Part shown: positions 9,264 through 16,613 of the stretch, piece after piece
How positions within the stretch are numbered: the first letter of the stretch is position 1
How the letters are laid out: each line of letters begins with the position of its first letter
Assembly (NCBI RefSeq): GCF_001698815.1
Contig: NZ_LGSI01000067.1
Location: forward strand, 1-64,000
DNA length: 64,000 nucleotides
Source: Pseudomonas syringae
GTDB taxonomy: Bacteria > Pseudomonadota > Gammaproteobacteria > Pseudomonadales > Pseudomonadaceae
Reading direction: 5' to 3'
Position numbers and translations under genes: made by a program
Notes under the pieces: generated by a model
What the model saw: only the letters and a program-made list of their open reading frames with translations
What the model was told of the DNA's origin: nothing
The model's database searches: none

Positions 9264-9457
9264 TACTCGCCCCTGGTCATGATTTTTTTATGCGAACGCT
9301 TATTATTGCGCTCGTTTTCCGCGCGCACAGTAGACGGCTTGCTTGCCGAATATGCCAGCGGGGTGATGAAAATTCTTCACGCAGTCACACTGAGCTGCCG
9401 AACGGCGCAGGAAATACGGGCCCTGTCGTACGCCGAGCCCGCATCAAGAGAGAAGAA

Positions 9458-10159
9458 TCAGCGGTTGATCTTGATCTCTACACGACGGTTTAGAGAGCGG
9501 CCGCTAGCCGTTTTGTTGTCGGCCACGGGACGCGCTTCGCCATCGCCTTCGACAGACACAAACGCACTGCGCGGGATGCCGGAACTGACCAGATAATCTG
9601 TCACCGAAATCGCGCGTTTCTCGGACAGTTTCTGGTTGTAGGCATCACGCCCGACGCTATCGGTATGGCCGCTGACCCGCAATTGCGCGCTCGGCGCTTC
9701 GCGTTTCAGGCGAGTCGCGATCAGATCGAGTTTCGCTTTGTCAGCCGCGGTCAGGCGCGCCGAGTCGAATTCGAACAGCACATCGTTGATGACAATGACC
9801 TCTTCCTTGACGACAACCACTTCTTCAACCACTGCCGCCGGCGCTGGCTCAACCAGCGGACAACCGGTGGCGTCTACCTGAACACCTTTGGGCGTATCGG
9901 GACATTTGTCGATGCTGTTTTTCACGCCATCGCCATCATCGTCGCCGTCGCCATGCACCCAGCAATACGCGCCTGCCATCACGCCCACCGCGCCACCCAG
10001 GCTGGCCGCCACCGCTGCAGTCTGGAACGCCCCCGCCGCCGCGCCCGCCAGAGCGCCTCCGGCCGCACACAATGGCCAGTCGGTCTTCTGCAAACCGGCA
10101 CAACCGGTCAAGACACTGGTTACAAGAATCAGAGGTAACGCCGTCCGGATTATTCTCAT
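9458..10159 (-). CDS. OmpA-family lipoprotein
   Basis: Outer membrane lipoprotein with a peptidoglycan-binding domain, 233 residues from the ATG at 10159. The signal ends LTGC. It is followed by a glycine-zipper-like Ala/Gly stretch (AAGGALAGAAAGAF), an acidic calcium-binding type segment (GDGDDDGDGVKNSIDKCPD, like thrombospondin type 3 repeats), and an OmpA-like domain (about 115-233) with NDVLFEFDSARL, GHTDSVG and SLNRRVEIKI. This arrangement is common in pseudomonads and links the outer membrane to the cell wall. An upstream in-frame ATG at 10216 would place the signal peptide internally and was not used. Confidence 0.92.
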   Translation of the reverse strand: MRIIRTALPLILVTSVLTGCAGLQKTDWPLCAAGGALAGAAAGAFQTAAVAASLGGAVGVMAGAYCWVHGDGDDDGDGVKNSIDKCPDTPKGVQVDATGCPLVEPAPAAVVEEVVVVKEEVIVINDVLFEFDSARLTAADKAKLDLIATRLKREAPSAQLRVSGHTDSVGRDAYNQKLSEKRAISVTDYLVSSGIPRSAFVSVEGDGEARPVADNKTASGRSLNRRVEIKINR

Positions 10160-10346
10160 TAATTTCTTCTCCCAAGGGTTCGGCCCAATGCGCCGCCTCT
10201 CAAGTAAAGACATCACATCGCCACTTCGCCAGTTTGAGCCCGTATTTATTGGGGGAAAGCGGAATTTGAATGTGGCTAGCCGCCCGACAGGACTAGGCCC
10301 ACCGCCGAGAGCGCGCTAGTCTTGCAGGTCAATACGAGGATTTTCG

Positions 10347-10844
10347 ATGAGCGAAGGCTTTTCCACCCGCACGCCCCAGCAAGCGCTGGCCGCCCTGCTC
10401 GACCAGCAGACGCCGCGCCGCCTGCTGATGATCGGCGCGCAGACATTTCCGGCGCTACAGGCGTTCAAGGACGCGCATCCGGAAACCGAGGTATTTCATG
10501 CGACGCCGGGATCATTGCCGGCGGAACTGGCCGCGCAGCGTTTCGACCTGGCGCTGGTGGTCGATTGCCTGGAGCACATACCCAAGCGCGCCGGGCTGGA
10601 ATTGCTGGGCGGCATTCGTAACCTGAACGCCAGCCGCATCGCTGTGCTCGCCGATCTGCCTGCCTGCGGTTGGCAGGACACGGACTTCTATTCCCTGGCC
10701 TTGCAACTGACGGAACGCTTCGGCCGGGACGAACAAGTGCTGACGCTGTTCACGTACGATCTGCGTGAATACAAACAAGTACCGGATTGGCTCAACGCGC
10801 GCTTCTGGGCCAACCCGGAGAATTTTGGCAAATATTGGTGGTGA
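10347..10844 (+). CDS. Conserved cytoplasmic protein (DUF6231-like)
   Basis: A 165-residue protein of unknown role. The central part (RFDLALVVDCLEHIPKRAG) looks like the motif II to III region of a Rossmann-type methyltransferase, but no clear SAM-binding glycine motif is present; LLMIGAQTFPALQAF stands at the usual place. The C-terminus ends NPENFGKYWW. It stops 3 bp before the YchJ-like gene and is probably co-transcribed with it. A degenerate methyltransferase-like fold is plausible; activity is not claimed. Confidence 0.8.
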   Translation: MSEGFSTRTPQQALAALLDQQTPRRLLMIGAQTFPALQAFKDAHPETEVFHATPGSLPAELAAQRFDLALVVDCLEHIPKRAGLELLGGIRNLNASRIAVLADLPACGWQDTDFYSLALQLTERFGRDEQVLTLFTYDLREYKQVPDWLNARFWANPENFGKYWW

Positions 10845-10847
10845 CCC

Positions 10848-11321
10848 ATGAGTAGCGCTATCTGCCCATGCGGCAGCGGAGATTTGTTGATCACCTGCTG
10901 CGGCCCTTTTCACGCTGGCCAGCCTACGCCTTGTGCCGAAAAACTGATGCGTTCGCGCTACAGCGCCTACGTGTTGGGTCTGGTCGATTACTTGCTGGAT
11001 ACCACGTTACCGGCGCAGAAAGCCGGGCTGGATCGTGAGTCGATCAGCCAGTGGAGCCTGCAAAGTACCTGGCTGGGACTGGAAGTCGAGAGCACGGAAG
11101 TCTTCGGCGGTAAGCCTGAACACGCTTTCGTCACGTTCACGGCGCGCTGGCATGACGGCACGGGGGAGCACAGTCATCGCGAACGCTCATCCTTCGTGCA
11201 GAATCAGGGCCGCTGGTATTTCATCGATTCGACCGTGCCGCTCAAGGCCGGCCGCAACGATGCGTGCCCGTGCGGCAGCGAACAGAAATTCAAGAAGTGC
11301 TGCGCCAGCTATTTGGCCTGA
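10848..11321 (+). CDS. YchJ-family protein with two SEC-C zinc motifs
   Basis: A 157-residue protein with SEC-C metal-binding motifs at both ends: CPCGSGDLLITCC near residue 5 and CPCGSEQKFKKCC near the C-terminus, each able to bind zinc as in the SecA tail. Between them is an NTF2-like domain (YchJ middle domain) with LMRSRYSAYVLG and ERSSFVQNQGRWYFIDS. Length and layout match YchJ proteins, whose function is not established. Tightly linked to the gene 3 bp upstream. Confidence 0.9.
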   Translation: MSSAICPCGSGDLLITCCGPFHAGQPTPCAEKLMRSRYSAYVLGLVDYLLDTTLPAQKAGLDRESISQWSLQSTWLGLEVESTEVFGGKPEHAFVTFTARWHDGTGEHSHRERSSFVQNQGRWYFIDSTVPLKAGRNDACPCGSEQKFKKCCASYLA

Positions 11322-11322
11322 T

Positions 11323-11862
11323 TCACTTCAGGCTCAGGTGCGAAGTGTCCGGTGCTGGCCCGGCCTTGGGTTTTTCCTCCTGACCCATGTCGCTGCCGGC
11401 CGGGGCCAGGCTTATGCGGGAAAGATCCAGGCGCGGCGCAACGGCTTCGGGTTTGGCGTCCTGCAAGTCGCTGCCGGTTTCAAACAGCGCGAAATCCGGC
11501 GCATCGACGTCCACGAAAGCAGCCATGTACACATCGCGCGGCGCGACCTGCAAGCGGCCGTTGCGGGCTGACGGTTTGCGCAACCAGGCAGGTTCGTCCG
11601 GCGGCGGCGCCAGCTCCACCTCTTCGATCTGCTGCGCCATGAGCAGAACTTCGACCAACGCTCCGGCGCGCTCCAGGGTCGAGCGATACTTTTCAGCGGC
11701 CGCAGCATCGAGATTGTTTTTGAGCACCAGGCGCCGCCCGGAGAACAGCAGCGTCAGGCGCTGGGCGTCGGCCTGAAACAATTTCCCCAGATTGGCCTGC
11801 ACTCGTTCAAGCTGAGCGCCAGGTATCAATTGGCCATTAAATACAATTTCATAAAGATTCAT
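11323..11862 (-). CDS. Conserved hypothetical protein
   Basis: A 179-residue soluble protein without signal peptide. The N-terminal 75 residues (YEIVFNGQLIPGAQLERVQA ... LFSGRRLVLKNNLDAAAAEKYRSTLERAG) form a compact domain that pseudomonad proteins of unknown role share. The second half is Pro/Ala-rich and looks disordered (VELAPPPDEPAW; KPKAGPAPDTSHL). It converges with the ychJ-like gene, their stop codons one base apart. No function can be assigned. Confidence 0.78.
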   Translation of the reverse strand: MNLYEIVFNGQLIPGAQLERVQANLGKLFQADAQRLTLLFSGRRLVLKNNLDAAAAEKYRSTLERAGALVEVLLMAQQIEEVELAPPPDEPAWLRKPSARNGRLQVAPRDVYMAAFVDVDAPDFALFETGSDLQDAKPEAVAPRLDLSRISLAPAGSDMGQEEKPKAGPAPDTSHLSLK

Positions 11863-11961
11863 GGGTCAGACTCTGTAGCTCGTGGCATGAGTATGCGTAC
11901 GCCCAGCAAATGGAACAAGCAGGCCGTCCTGCTAAACTCAGGCCTCAAATGGAGCACGACA

Positions 11962-12450
11962 ATGTTTTTACAGGCGCACGTGATCAGAACAATTAGCCTG
12001 GCGCTGCTGCTCTCGGTGCTGGCTGGATGCTCGAGCCTGGTGGTCAGCGACTACAAGGAGCCCGTGGTGCGCCTGACCCGCGTCGAAGTGGTCAAGGCCA
12101 AGCTGATGCAGCAGGATTTCAAGCTGCATTTTCGCGTCGACAACCCCAACAGCGGCAGCATGCTGGTACGCAGCCTGCGCTATAAAGTCATGCTCGGCGA
12201 CGTGATGCTGGCCGATGGCGAGTCCACCGACTGGTTTGTGGTCGATGGCGAAGGCCACAAGAACTTTGTCGTGCCGATCAGGACCAACCTCTGGCAGCAC
12301 ATGAAATACATCGCCAGGCTGTTGAAAAAGCCTGATCAGGCGATTCACTACAGCCTTGAAGGCAAACTCAAGACCGGCTTTTTGTTCCGGCACAACGTGC
12401 GTATCGGCCGCGATGGGGAGATAATCCCCGGCGATTTTATTCCGGAGTAA
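11962..12450 (+). CDS. LEA type 2 family lipoprotein
   Basis: Predicted lipoprotein of 162 residues. Start taken at the ATG at 11962 because it gives a signal ending LSVLAGC; in-frame codons upstream would bury it. The mature part contains a water-stress/LEA2 domain with VVRLTRVEVVKAKLMQQDF and the family hallmark DNPNSGSMLVRSLRYKVML. Such proteins adopt an immunoglobulin-like fold and are tied to desiccation or membrane lipid handling in other organisms; the bacterial role is unclear. Followed 5 bp later by a small SEC-C gene, probably in the same transcript. Confidence 0.88.
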   Translation: MFLQAHVIRTISLALLLSVLAGCSSLVVSDYKEPVVRLTRVEVVKAKLMQQDFKLHFRVDNPNSGSMLVRSLRYKVMLGDVMLADGESTDWFVVDGEGHKNFVVPIRTNLWQHMKYIARLLKKPDQAIHYSLEGKLKTGFLFRHNVRIGRDGEIIPGDFIPE

Positions 12451-12455
12451 CCCCG

Positions 12456-12671
12456 ATGACCCAGCAAGACCACGTGCATGGCCCTGATTGCAATCACGAT
12501 CACGACGATCACGCCCATGACCATCACGACCACCAGCACGGCCACGTCCATGGCCCGAACTGCGGTCATGCTCACCAGGAGCCGGTGCGCAACGCCTTGA
12601 AAGACGTTGGCCGCAACGATCCTTGCCCTTGCGGCAGCGACAAGAAATTCAAGAAGTGCCACGGCGCGTAA
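12456..12671 (+). CDS. Small histidine-rich SEC-C metal-binding protein
   Basis: A 71-residue protein in two parts. Residues 1-48 are extremely rich in His and Asp (NHDHDDHAHDHHDHQHGHVH), a metal-chelating tail. The C-terminal 20 residues are a complete SEC-C zinc motif, DPCPCGSDKKFKKCHG, with C-x-C and C-H ligands. It may store or deliver zinc or nickel (inference). It follows the LEA2 lipoprotein gene by 5 bp and ends just before a good hairpin terminator. Confidence 0.88.
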   Translation: MTQQDHVHGPDCNHDHDDHAHDHHDHQHGHVHGPNCGHAHQEPVRNALKDVGRNDPCPCGSDKKFKKCHGA

Positions 12672-12688
12672 CGTGTCGAGCACTGCCG

Positions 12689-12712
12689 ACGGCCTGCCTT
12701 GCAGGCCGTTTT
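12689..12712 (+). terminator. Rho-independent terminator after the SEC-C gene
   Basis: A perfect 9-bp stem, ACGGCCTGC with GCAGGCCGT, encloses a 3-base loop and is followed by TTTTC. It stands 17 bp after the stop codon of the small SEC-C gene and separates it from the glutathione transferase gene. Confidence 0.85.
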
Positions 12713-12782
12713 CATTTGTGTGACGGGCTGCAGTCGGAGTAAAACGGGGGTCTTTTTGCGCTGAACTCATTCGGAGCTTTCA

Positions 12783-13427
12783 ATGATCGACCTGCACTAC
12801 TGGACCACGCCTAACGGTCACAAAGTCTCGCTGTTTCTTGAAGAAGCCGGCCTGCCGTACAAGATCTTCCCGGTGAACATTGGCCAGAACGATCAGTTCA
12901 AGCCTGAATTCCTGAAAATCGCGCCCAACAATCGCATCCCGGCCATCGTCGATCACGAGCCTGCCGATGGCGGCGCGCCGTTGAGTCTGTTCGAATCCGG
13001 CGCGATTCTGCTGTATCTGGCGGAAAAAATCGGCAAGTTCATCCCGCAGGATCTGCGCGGTCGTCAGGTAGTCTTGCAGTGGCTGTTCTGGCAGATGGGT
13101 GGGCTGGGGCCGATGGCGGGTCAGAATCATCACTTCAATCGCTTCGCCAAGGAAAAAATCCCCTACGCGATCAAGCGCTACGTCGACGAAACCGCCCGGC
13201 TGTACGGTGTGCTGAACAAACAGCTGGACGGCCGCGACTTCGTGGCGGGCAGTGAATACAGCATCGCAGACATGGCGATCTACCCGTGGATCGTGACGCA
13301 CACCTTGCAGGAACAGAACCTCGACGACTTCCCGCACCTCAAGCGCTGGTTCGAATCAGTCGCCAACCGCGCAGCCACCCAGCGCGCTTATGCGCTGGTC
13401 GATCAGGTGAACCCGCCGAAACCATAA
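12783..13427 (+). CDS. Glutathione S-transferase, YfcG/Nu-class-like
   Basis: Cytosolic glutathione-dependent oxidoreductase of 214 residues. The thioredoxin-like N-terminal domain begins IDLHYWTTPNGHKVSLFLEE; the TTPN motif is typical of YfcG/Ure2p-type disulfide-bond oxidoreductases, where Thr and Asn replace the Tyr/Ser of other classes. ESGAILLYLAEK is the glutathione gamma-glutamyl site. The helical C-terminal domain (about 90-214) carries SIADMAIYPW. In P. aeruginosa a GST gene (PA1033) also precedes the quiP acylase gene (PA1032), so the neighbourhood is conserved. Confidence 0.93.
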   Translation: MIDLHYWTTPNGHKVSLFLEEAGLPYKIFPVNIGQNDQFKPEFLKIAPNNRIPAIVDHEPADGGAPLSLFESGAILLYLAEKIGKFIPQDLRGRQVVLQWLFWQMGGLGPMAGQNHHFNRFAKEKIPYAIKRYVDETARLYGVLNKQLDGRDFVAGSEYSIADMAIYPWIVTHTLQEQNLDDFPHLKRWFESVANRAATQRAYALVDQVNPPKP

Positions 13428-13439
13428 CGATCAAGCTCC

Positions 13440-13592
13440 GTAGGACCGGCTTCAGCCGGGAGGGTGGCGATGCTGACGACGGGCCTGCTGCGACTGCACC
13501 GGCCTCCTCCCGGCTAAAGCCGGTCCTACGGGAGAGGTGTGATTGCGGCTAAAGCCGCTCCTGCGGGAGAGGTGTGATCGCGGCTAATGCTG
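13440..13592. repeat. REP doublet (REPIN-like) and direct repeats
   Basis: GTAGGACCGGCTTCAGCCGG (13440-13459) faces its inverted copy CCGGCTAAAGCCGGTCCTAC (13510-13529), the arrangement of a REPIN, two REPs in opposite orientation. A direct repeat, GGGAGAGGTGTGAT plus TGCGGCTAA or CGCGGCTAA, follows twice (starting 13530 and 13565), giving a further partial REP. The block separates the GST and acylase genes. Confidence 0.88.
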
Positions 13593-13690
13593 AAAAACCT
13601 TGAAATAAACTCCTGCTCCCCGCTTGCGTGCCGCGCGCCTGCTCTCTAACGTAGCGCCTTTTATACGCCACCCCCGCAGGAGCTCCGCCC

Positions 13691-16153
13691 ATGGCCTCGC
13701 CAGCCCTATCCAAATTTCTACCCCGGTTCGGCGCTGCCGCCGCTGCGGCGGGTTTCCTGAGTCTCGCGGGTTGCCAGCTCGGCGGTGGCGACACCGATAC
13801 GCTGATGCCCAATTCCGGCACGGTTGCGATCAAGGGCCTGGCACAAAACGTTTCGGTACGCCGTACGCCCCAAGGCATGCCGCTGATCGAAAGCAGCACC
13901 TTCCACGACGCGCTGTTCACCCTCGGCTACGTACACGCCAATGACCGCATCACGCAAATGGTCGGCATGCGCCTGCTCGCGCAGGGTCGTCTGTCGGAAA
14001 TGGTCGGTTCCAGCGCACTGGACGTCGACCGCCTGATGCGCGCGGCCAACCTCAAGCGCAACGCCGGCGAGCTGTACAACGCCGCGTCGCCACGCCTCAA
14101 GCGCTTCTTCGAAGTCTATGCCCGAGGCGTCAATGCCTACCTGTTCCGCTATCGCGACAAGCTGCCTGCCGACCTGGCCTCCTCCGGCTATCGCCCGGAA
14201 TACTGGAAAGCCGAAGATTCGGCGCTGATTTTCAGTCTGCTGAACTTCAGCCAGTCGGTTAACTTGCAGGAAGAATTATCCGCGCTGGTACTGGCGCAGA
14301 AAGTCGGGGCCGACAAACTGGCCTGGCTGATTCCGACCTATCCGGATGAAGAATTGCCCTTCGCCGAAGCAGAAAAGCTCAAGGGTTTGAACCTCGGTGG
14401 GCAAGTATCAGGGCTCAGCGATCTGAATAAAGTCGCCCTGCAACTCTCGGACTTGAACATGCTTGGCGTTGCCGCGTCCAGCAACTGGGCTATCGCCCCG
14501 CAGCGCGCTCGCAATGGCCGCAGTTTGCTGGCCAACGACATGCAACTGCCCGCCGCGCTGTCGTCAGCCTGGACTTTCGTGCAGATTCGCGCGCCGAAAT
14601 ATCAGGCGGCCGGTACTTCCATCGCCGGTCTGCCGCTGATCCTGTCGGGCTTCAACGGCAAGCTGGCGTGGTCCATGGCCTCGGTGATGGGTGACAACCA
14701 GGACTTGTTCCTGGAGAAGCTCAAGCGGGAAAACAATCGCCTGATGTACATGGCCGATGGCAAATGGCTGCCGGCAACTTCCCACGAGGAAACCTTTTTC
14801 ATCAAAGGTGGCAGCCCGGTGCGTGAAGCGGTTTACGAGACGCGTCATGGCCCGCTGCTCAACAGCAATCTGGGCGGACAACTGAGCAACGGGCTCGGCC
14901 TCGCGCTGCAAACCCCGGATTACAAAGATGACAAGAGCCTGGACGCGTTCTTCGACCTGTCCCGCGCACCCAAGGTAGAAAAAGCCTTCGACGCGAGCCG
15001 GGAAATCCGCGCTATCGCCCTGAACATGGTGTTCGCCGACGCATCGAACATCGGCTGGCAAGTCACCGGGCGCTTCCCGAATCGTCGTGAAGGCCTGGGC
15101 CTGCTGCCGTCGCCGGGCTGGGACAGCCGCTACGACTGGGACGGTTTCGCCGACTCGATGCTGCATCCTTACGATCAGGACCCGACTCAAGGCTGGATCG
15201 GCACCGCCAACCAGCGCACCTTCCCCAAGGGTTACGGCATGCAGCTGTCCAACTCGTGGAAGACGCCGGAACGCGCCGAGCGTATTGCCGAGCTGGCCAA
15301 CAGCGGCAAGCAGGACAGCCGTAGCGTGATCGCCATGCAATACGACCAGACCACCACCTTCGCCGCCAAGCTGAAGAAAATGCTTGAAGCGCCGGGCATG
15401 GTCAAACCGCTCAAACAAGCCATCGATGCCCTGCCTGAAGCTGAACGCGGTAAAGCGCGGGAAGCTTACTCACGCTTGATGGCATTCGATGGCAAGCTGA
15501 CGCCAACCTCGGCCGACGCAGCGCTGTATGAGCTGTTCTTGCAGGAAAGCGCCAAGCAGATCTTCCTCGATGAGCTGGGCCCGGAAAGCAGCCCGGCCTG
15601 GAAAGCGCTGGCGCAGAACGCCAGCCTGTCCTACTCGCCGCAGGCCGACCACCTACTGGGGCGCGAAGACAGTCCGTACTGGGACGACGTGAAAACCCCG
15701 CAGAAAGAAGACAAACCGACGATTCTGGCCCGCAGCCTCGCAGCGGCCATCACTGCTGGCGACAGCCAATTGGGCGGCGATCACAAGAGCTGGCAATGGG
15801 GCAAACTGCATCGCTACGTGTGGCAGAGCAATCCATTACTCGGCAACAGCATCGAGCATAGCGCCGTTGCGGCAGGCGGCGACCACAGCACGCTGAACCT
15901 CGCGGCTTCGCCATGGGGTACGAATTTCGACAGCCCGGTGGCGCCAGGCATGCGCATGATCGTCGACTTCAGCCAGGCTGAACCGATGATGGGCCAGGTC
16001 AACATCGGCCAATCCGGCAACCCGGCCAGCGCGAATTACAGCGACGCCATCGAGCCTTCGCTCAAGGGCCTGTATCAGACGATTCCGGTGCAACAGCAGA
16101 ATCTTGAGAAGGCCTATGGCAAGCAGCGGTTGACCTTGATTCCGGGGAAATAG
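13691..16153 (+). CDS. quiP: N-acyl-homoserine lactone acylase, QuiP/HacB-type penicillin acylase family
   Basis: Ntn hydrolase expected to cleave the amide bond of long-chain acyl-homoserine lactones, degrading quorum-sensing signals. The 820-residue precursor has an N-terminal export signal with a lipobox-like LSLAGC, an alpha chain, and a self-processing site in GVAASSNWAIAP: Ser264, directly before Asn265, would become the N-terminal nucleophile of the beta chain. Later family features include YETRHGPLLNS and WIGTANQRTFPKGYG. Length and the GST gene upstream match P. aeruginosa QuiP (PA1032) and P. syringae HacB. Substrate range cannot be read from sequence; a penicillin-type acylase acting on other amides is the alternative. 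Confidence 0.88.
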   Translation: MASPALSKFLPRFGAAAAAAGFLSLAGCQLGGGDTDTLMPNSGTVAIKGLAQNVSVRRTPQGMPLIESSTFHDALFTLGYVHANDRITQMVGMRLLAQGRLSEMVGSSALDVDRLMRAANLKRNAGELYNAASPRLKRFFEVYARGVNAYLFRYRDKLPADLASSGYRPEYWKAEDSALIFSLLNFSQSVNLQEELSALVLAQKVGADKLAWLIPTYPDEELPFAEAEKLKGLNLGGQVSGLSDLNKVALQLSDLNMLGVAASSNWAIAPQRARNGRSLLANDMQLPAALSSAWTFVQIRAPKYQAAGTSIAGLPLILSGFNGKLAWSMASVMGDNQDLFLEKLKRENNRLMYMADGKWLPATSHEETFFIKGGSPVREAVYETRHGPLLNSNLGGQLSNGLGLALQTPDYKDDKSLDAFFDLSRAPKVEKAFDASREIRAIALNMVFADASNIGWQVTGRFPNRREGLGLLPSPGWDSRYDWDGFADSMLHPYDQDPTQGWIGTANQRTFPKGYGMQLSNSWKTPERAERIAELANSGKQDSRSVIAMQYDQTTTFAAKLKKMLEAPGMVKPLKQAIDALPEAERGKAREAYSRLMAFDGKLTPTSADAALYELFLQESAKQIFLDELGPESSPAWKALAQNASLSYSPQADHLLGREDSPYWDDVKTPQKEDKPTILARSLAAAITAGDSQLGGDHKSWQWGKLHRYVWQSNPLLGNSIEHSAVAAGGDHSTLNLAASPWGTNFDSPVAPGMRMIVDFSQAEPMMGQVNIGQSGNPASANYSDAIEPSLKGLYQTIPVQQQNLEKAYGKQRLTLIPGK

Positions 16154-16160
16154 CCCGAAC

Positions 16161-16613
16161 TCAGTAGATGAGGCGTACCGCGCTGATTGACGTGTACTGT
16201 CCCGGCCCCACTTTAAGGCCGGGCTGCATACGGGCATACACCGTGTAGACGCGGGTTTGCGAGGTATTGGCTGCCAGGGTGTAGCTGTCAGAAATAGCAC
16301 TGCCAGCAGTATCGCCCCAGACCTGTTGATAACTTCCAGAGGTGTACAGCTGGTAGCTCGCTGCGCCGTTACCGCCCACCATGGTTCTTTCATTCAGGCT
16401 GAAGGTGTCAGACAACAGCTGGTAACTGACCGTGACCGCGCTATCGCTTTGGCAGACCACCGTCAGCGTTGCCGTGCTGCGCGTGACCTGGCCTGAGCGG
16501 CCCTCGACCATACCGAAACTCAACGGTGTCACTGCGACAGAACACTGATAAGCCATCGCCGGAGAGCAAATCAGGGCGATGCCAAGGCAGCAGAGCGTGA
16601 CCGGTAGCTTCAT
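16161..16613 (-). CDS. Csu-type pilus minor subunit/tip candidate (spore coat U domain)
   Basis: Secreted pilin-like protein of 150 residues from the ATG at 16613, which overlaps the usher stop as ATGA. A signal peptide ends PAMA before YQCSVAVTPLSFG, and a single spore coat protein U (SCPU) domain follows, with the typical YTVYARMQPG and final SAVRLIY strand. It stands last in the operon, the place of the CsuE tip adhesin, yet CsuE has two domains and is about twice as long. It may therefore be a one-domain tip or a minor subunit. Confidence 0.85.
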   Translation of the reverse strand: MKLPVTLCCLGIALICSPAMAYQCSVAVTPLSFGMVEGRSGQVTRSTATLTVVCQSDSAVTVSYQLLSDTFSLNERTMVGGNGAASYQLYTSGSYQQVWGDTAGSAISDSYTLAANTSQTRVYTVYARMQPGLKVGPGQYTSISAVRLIY

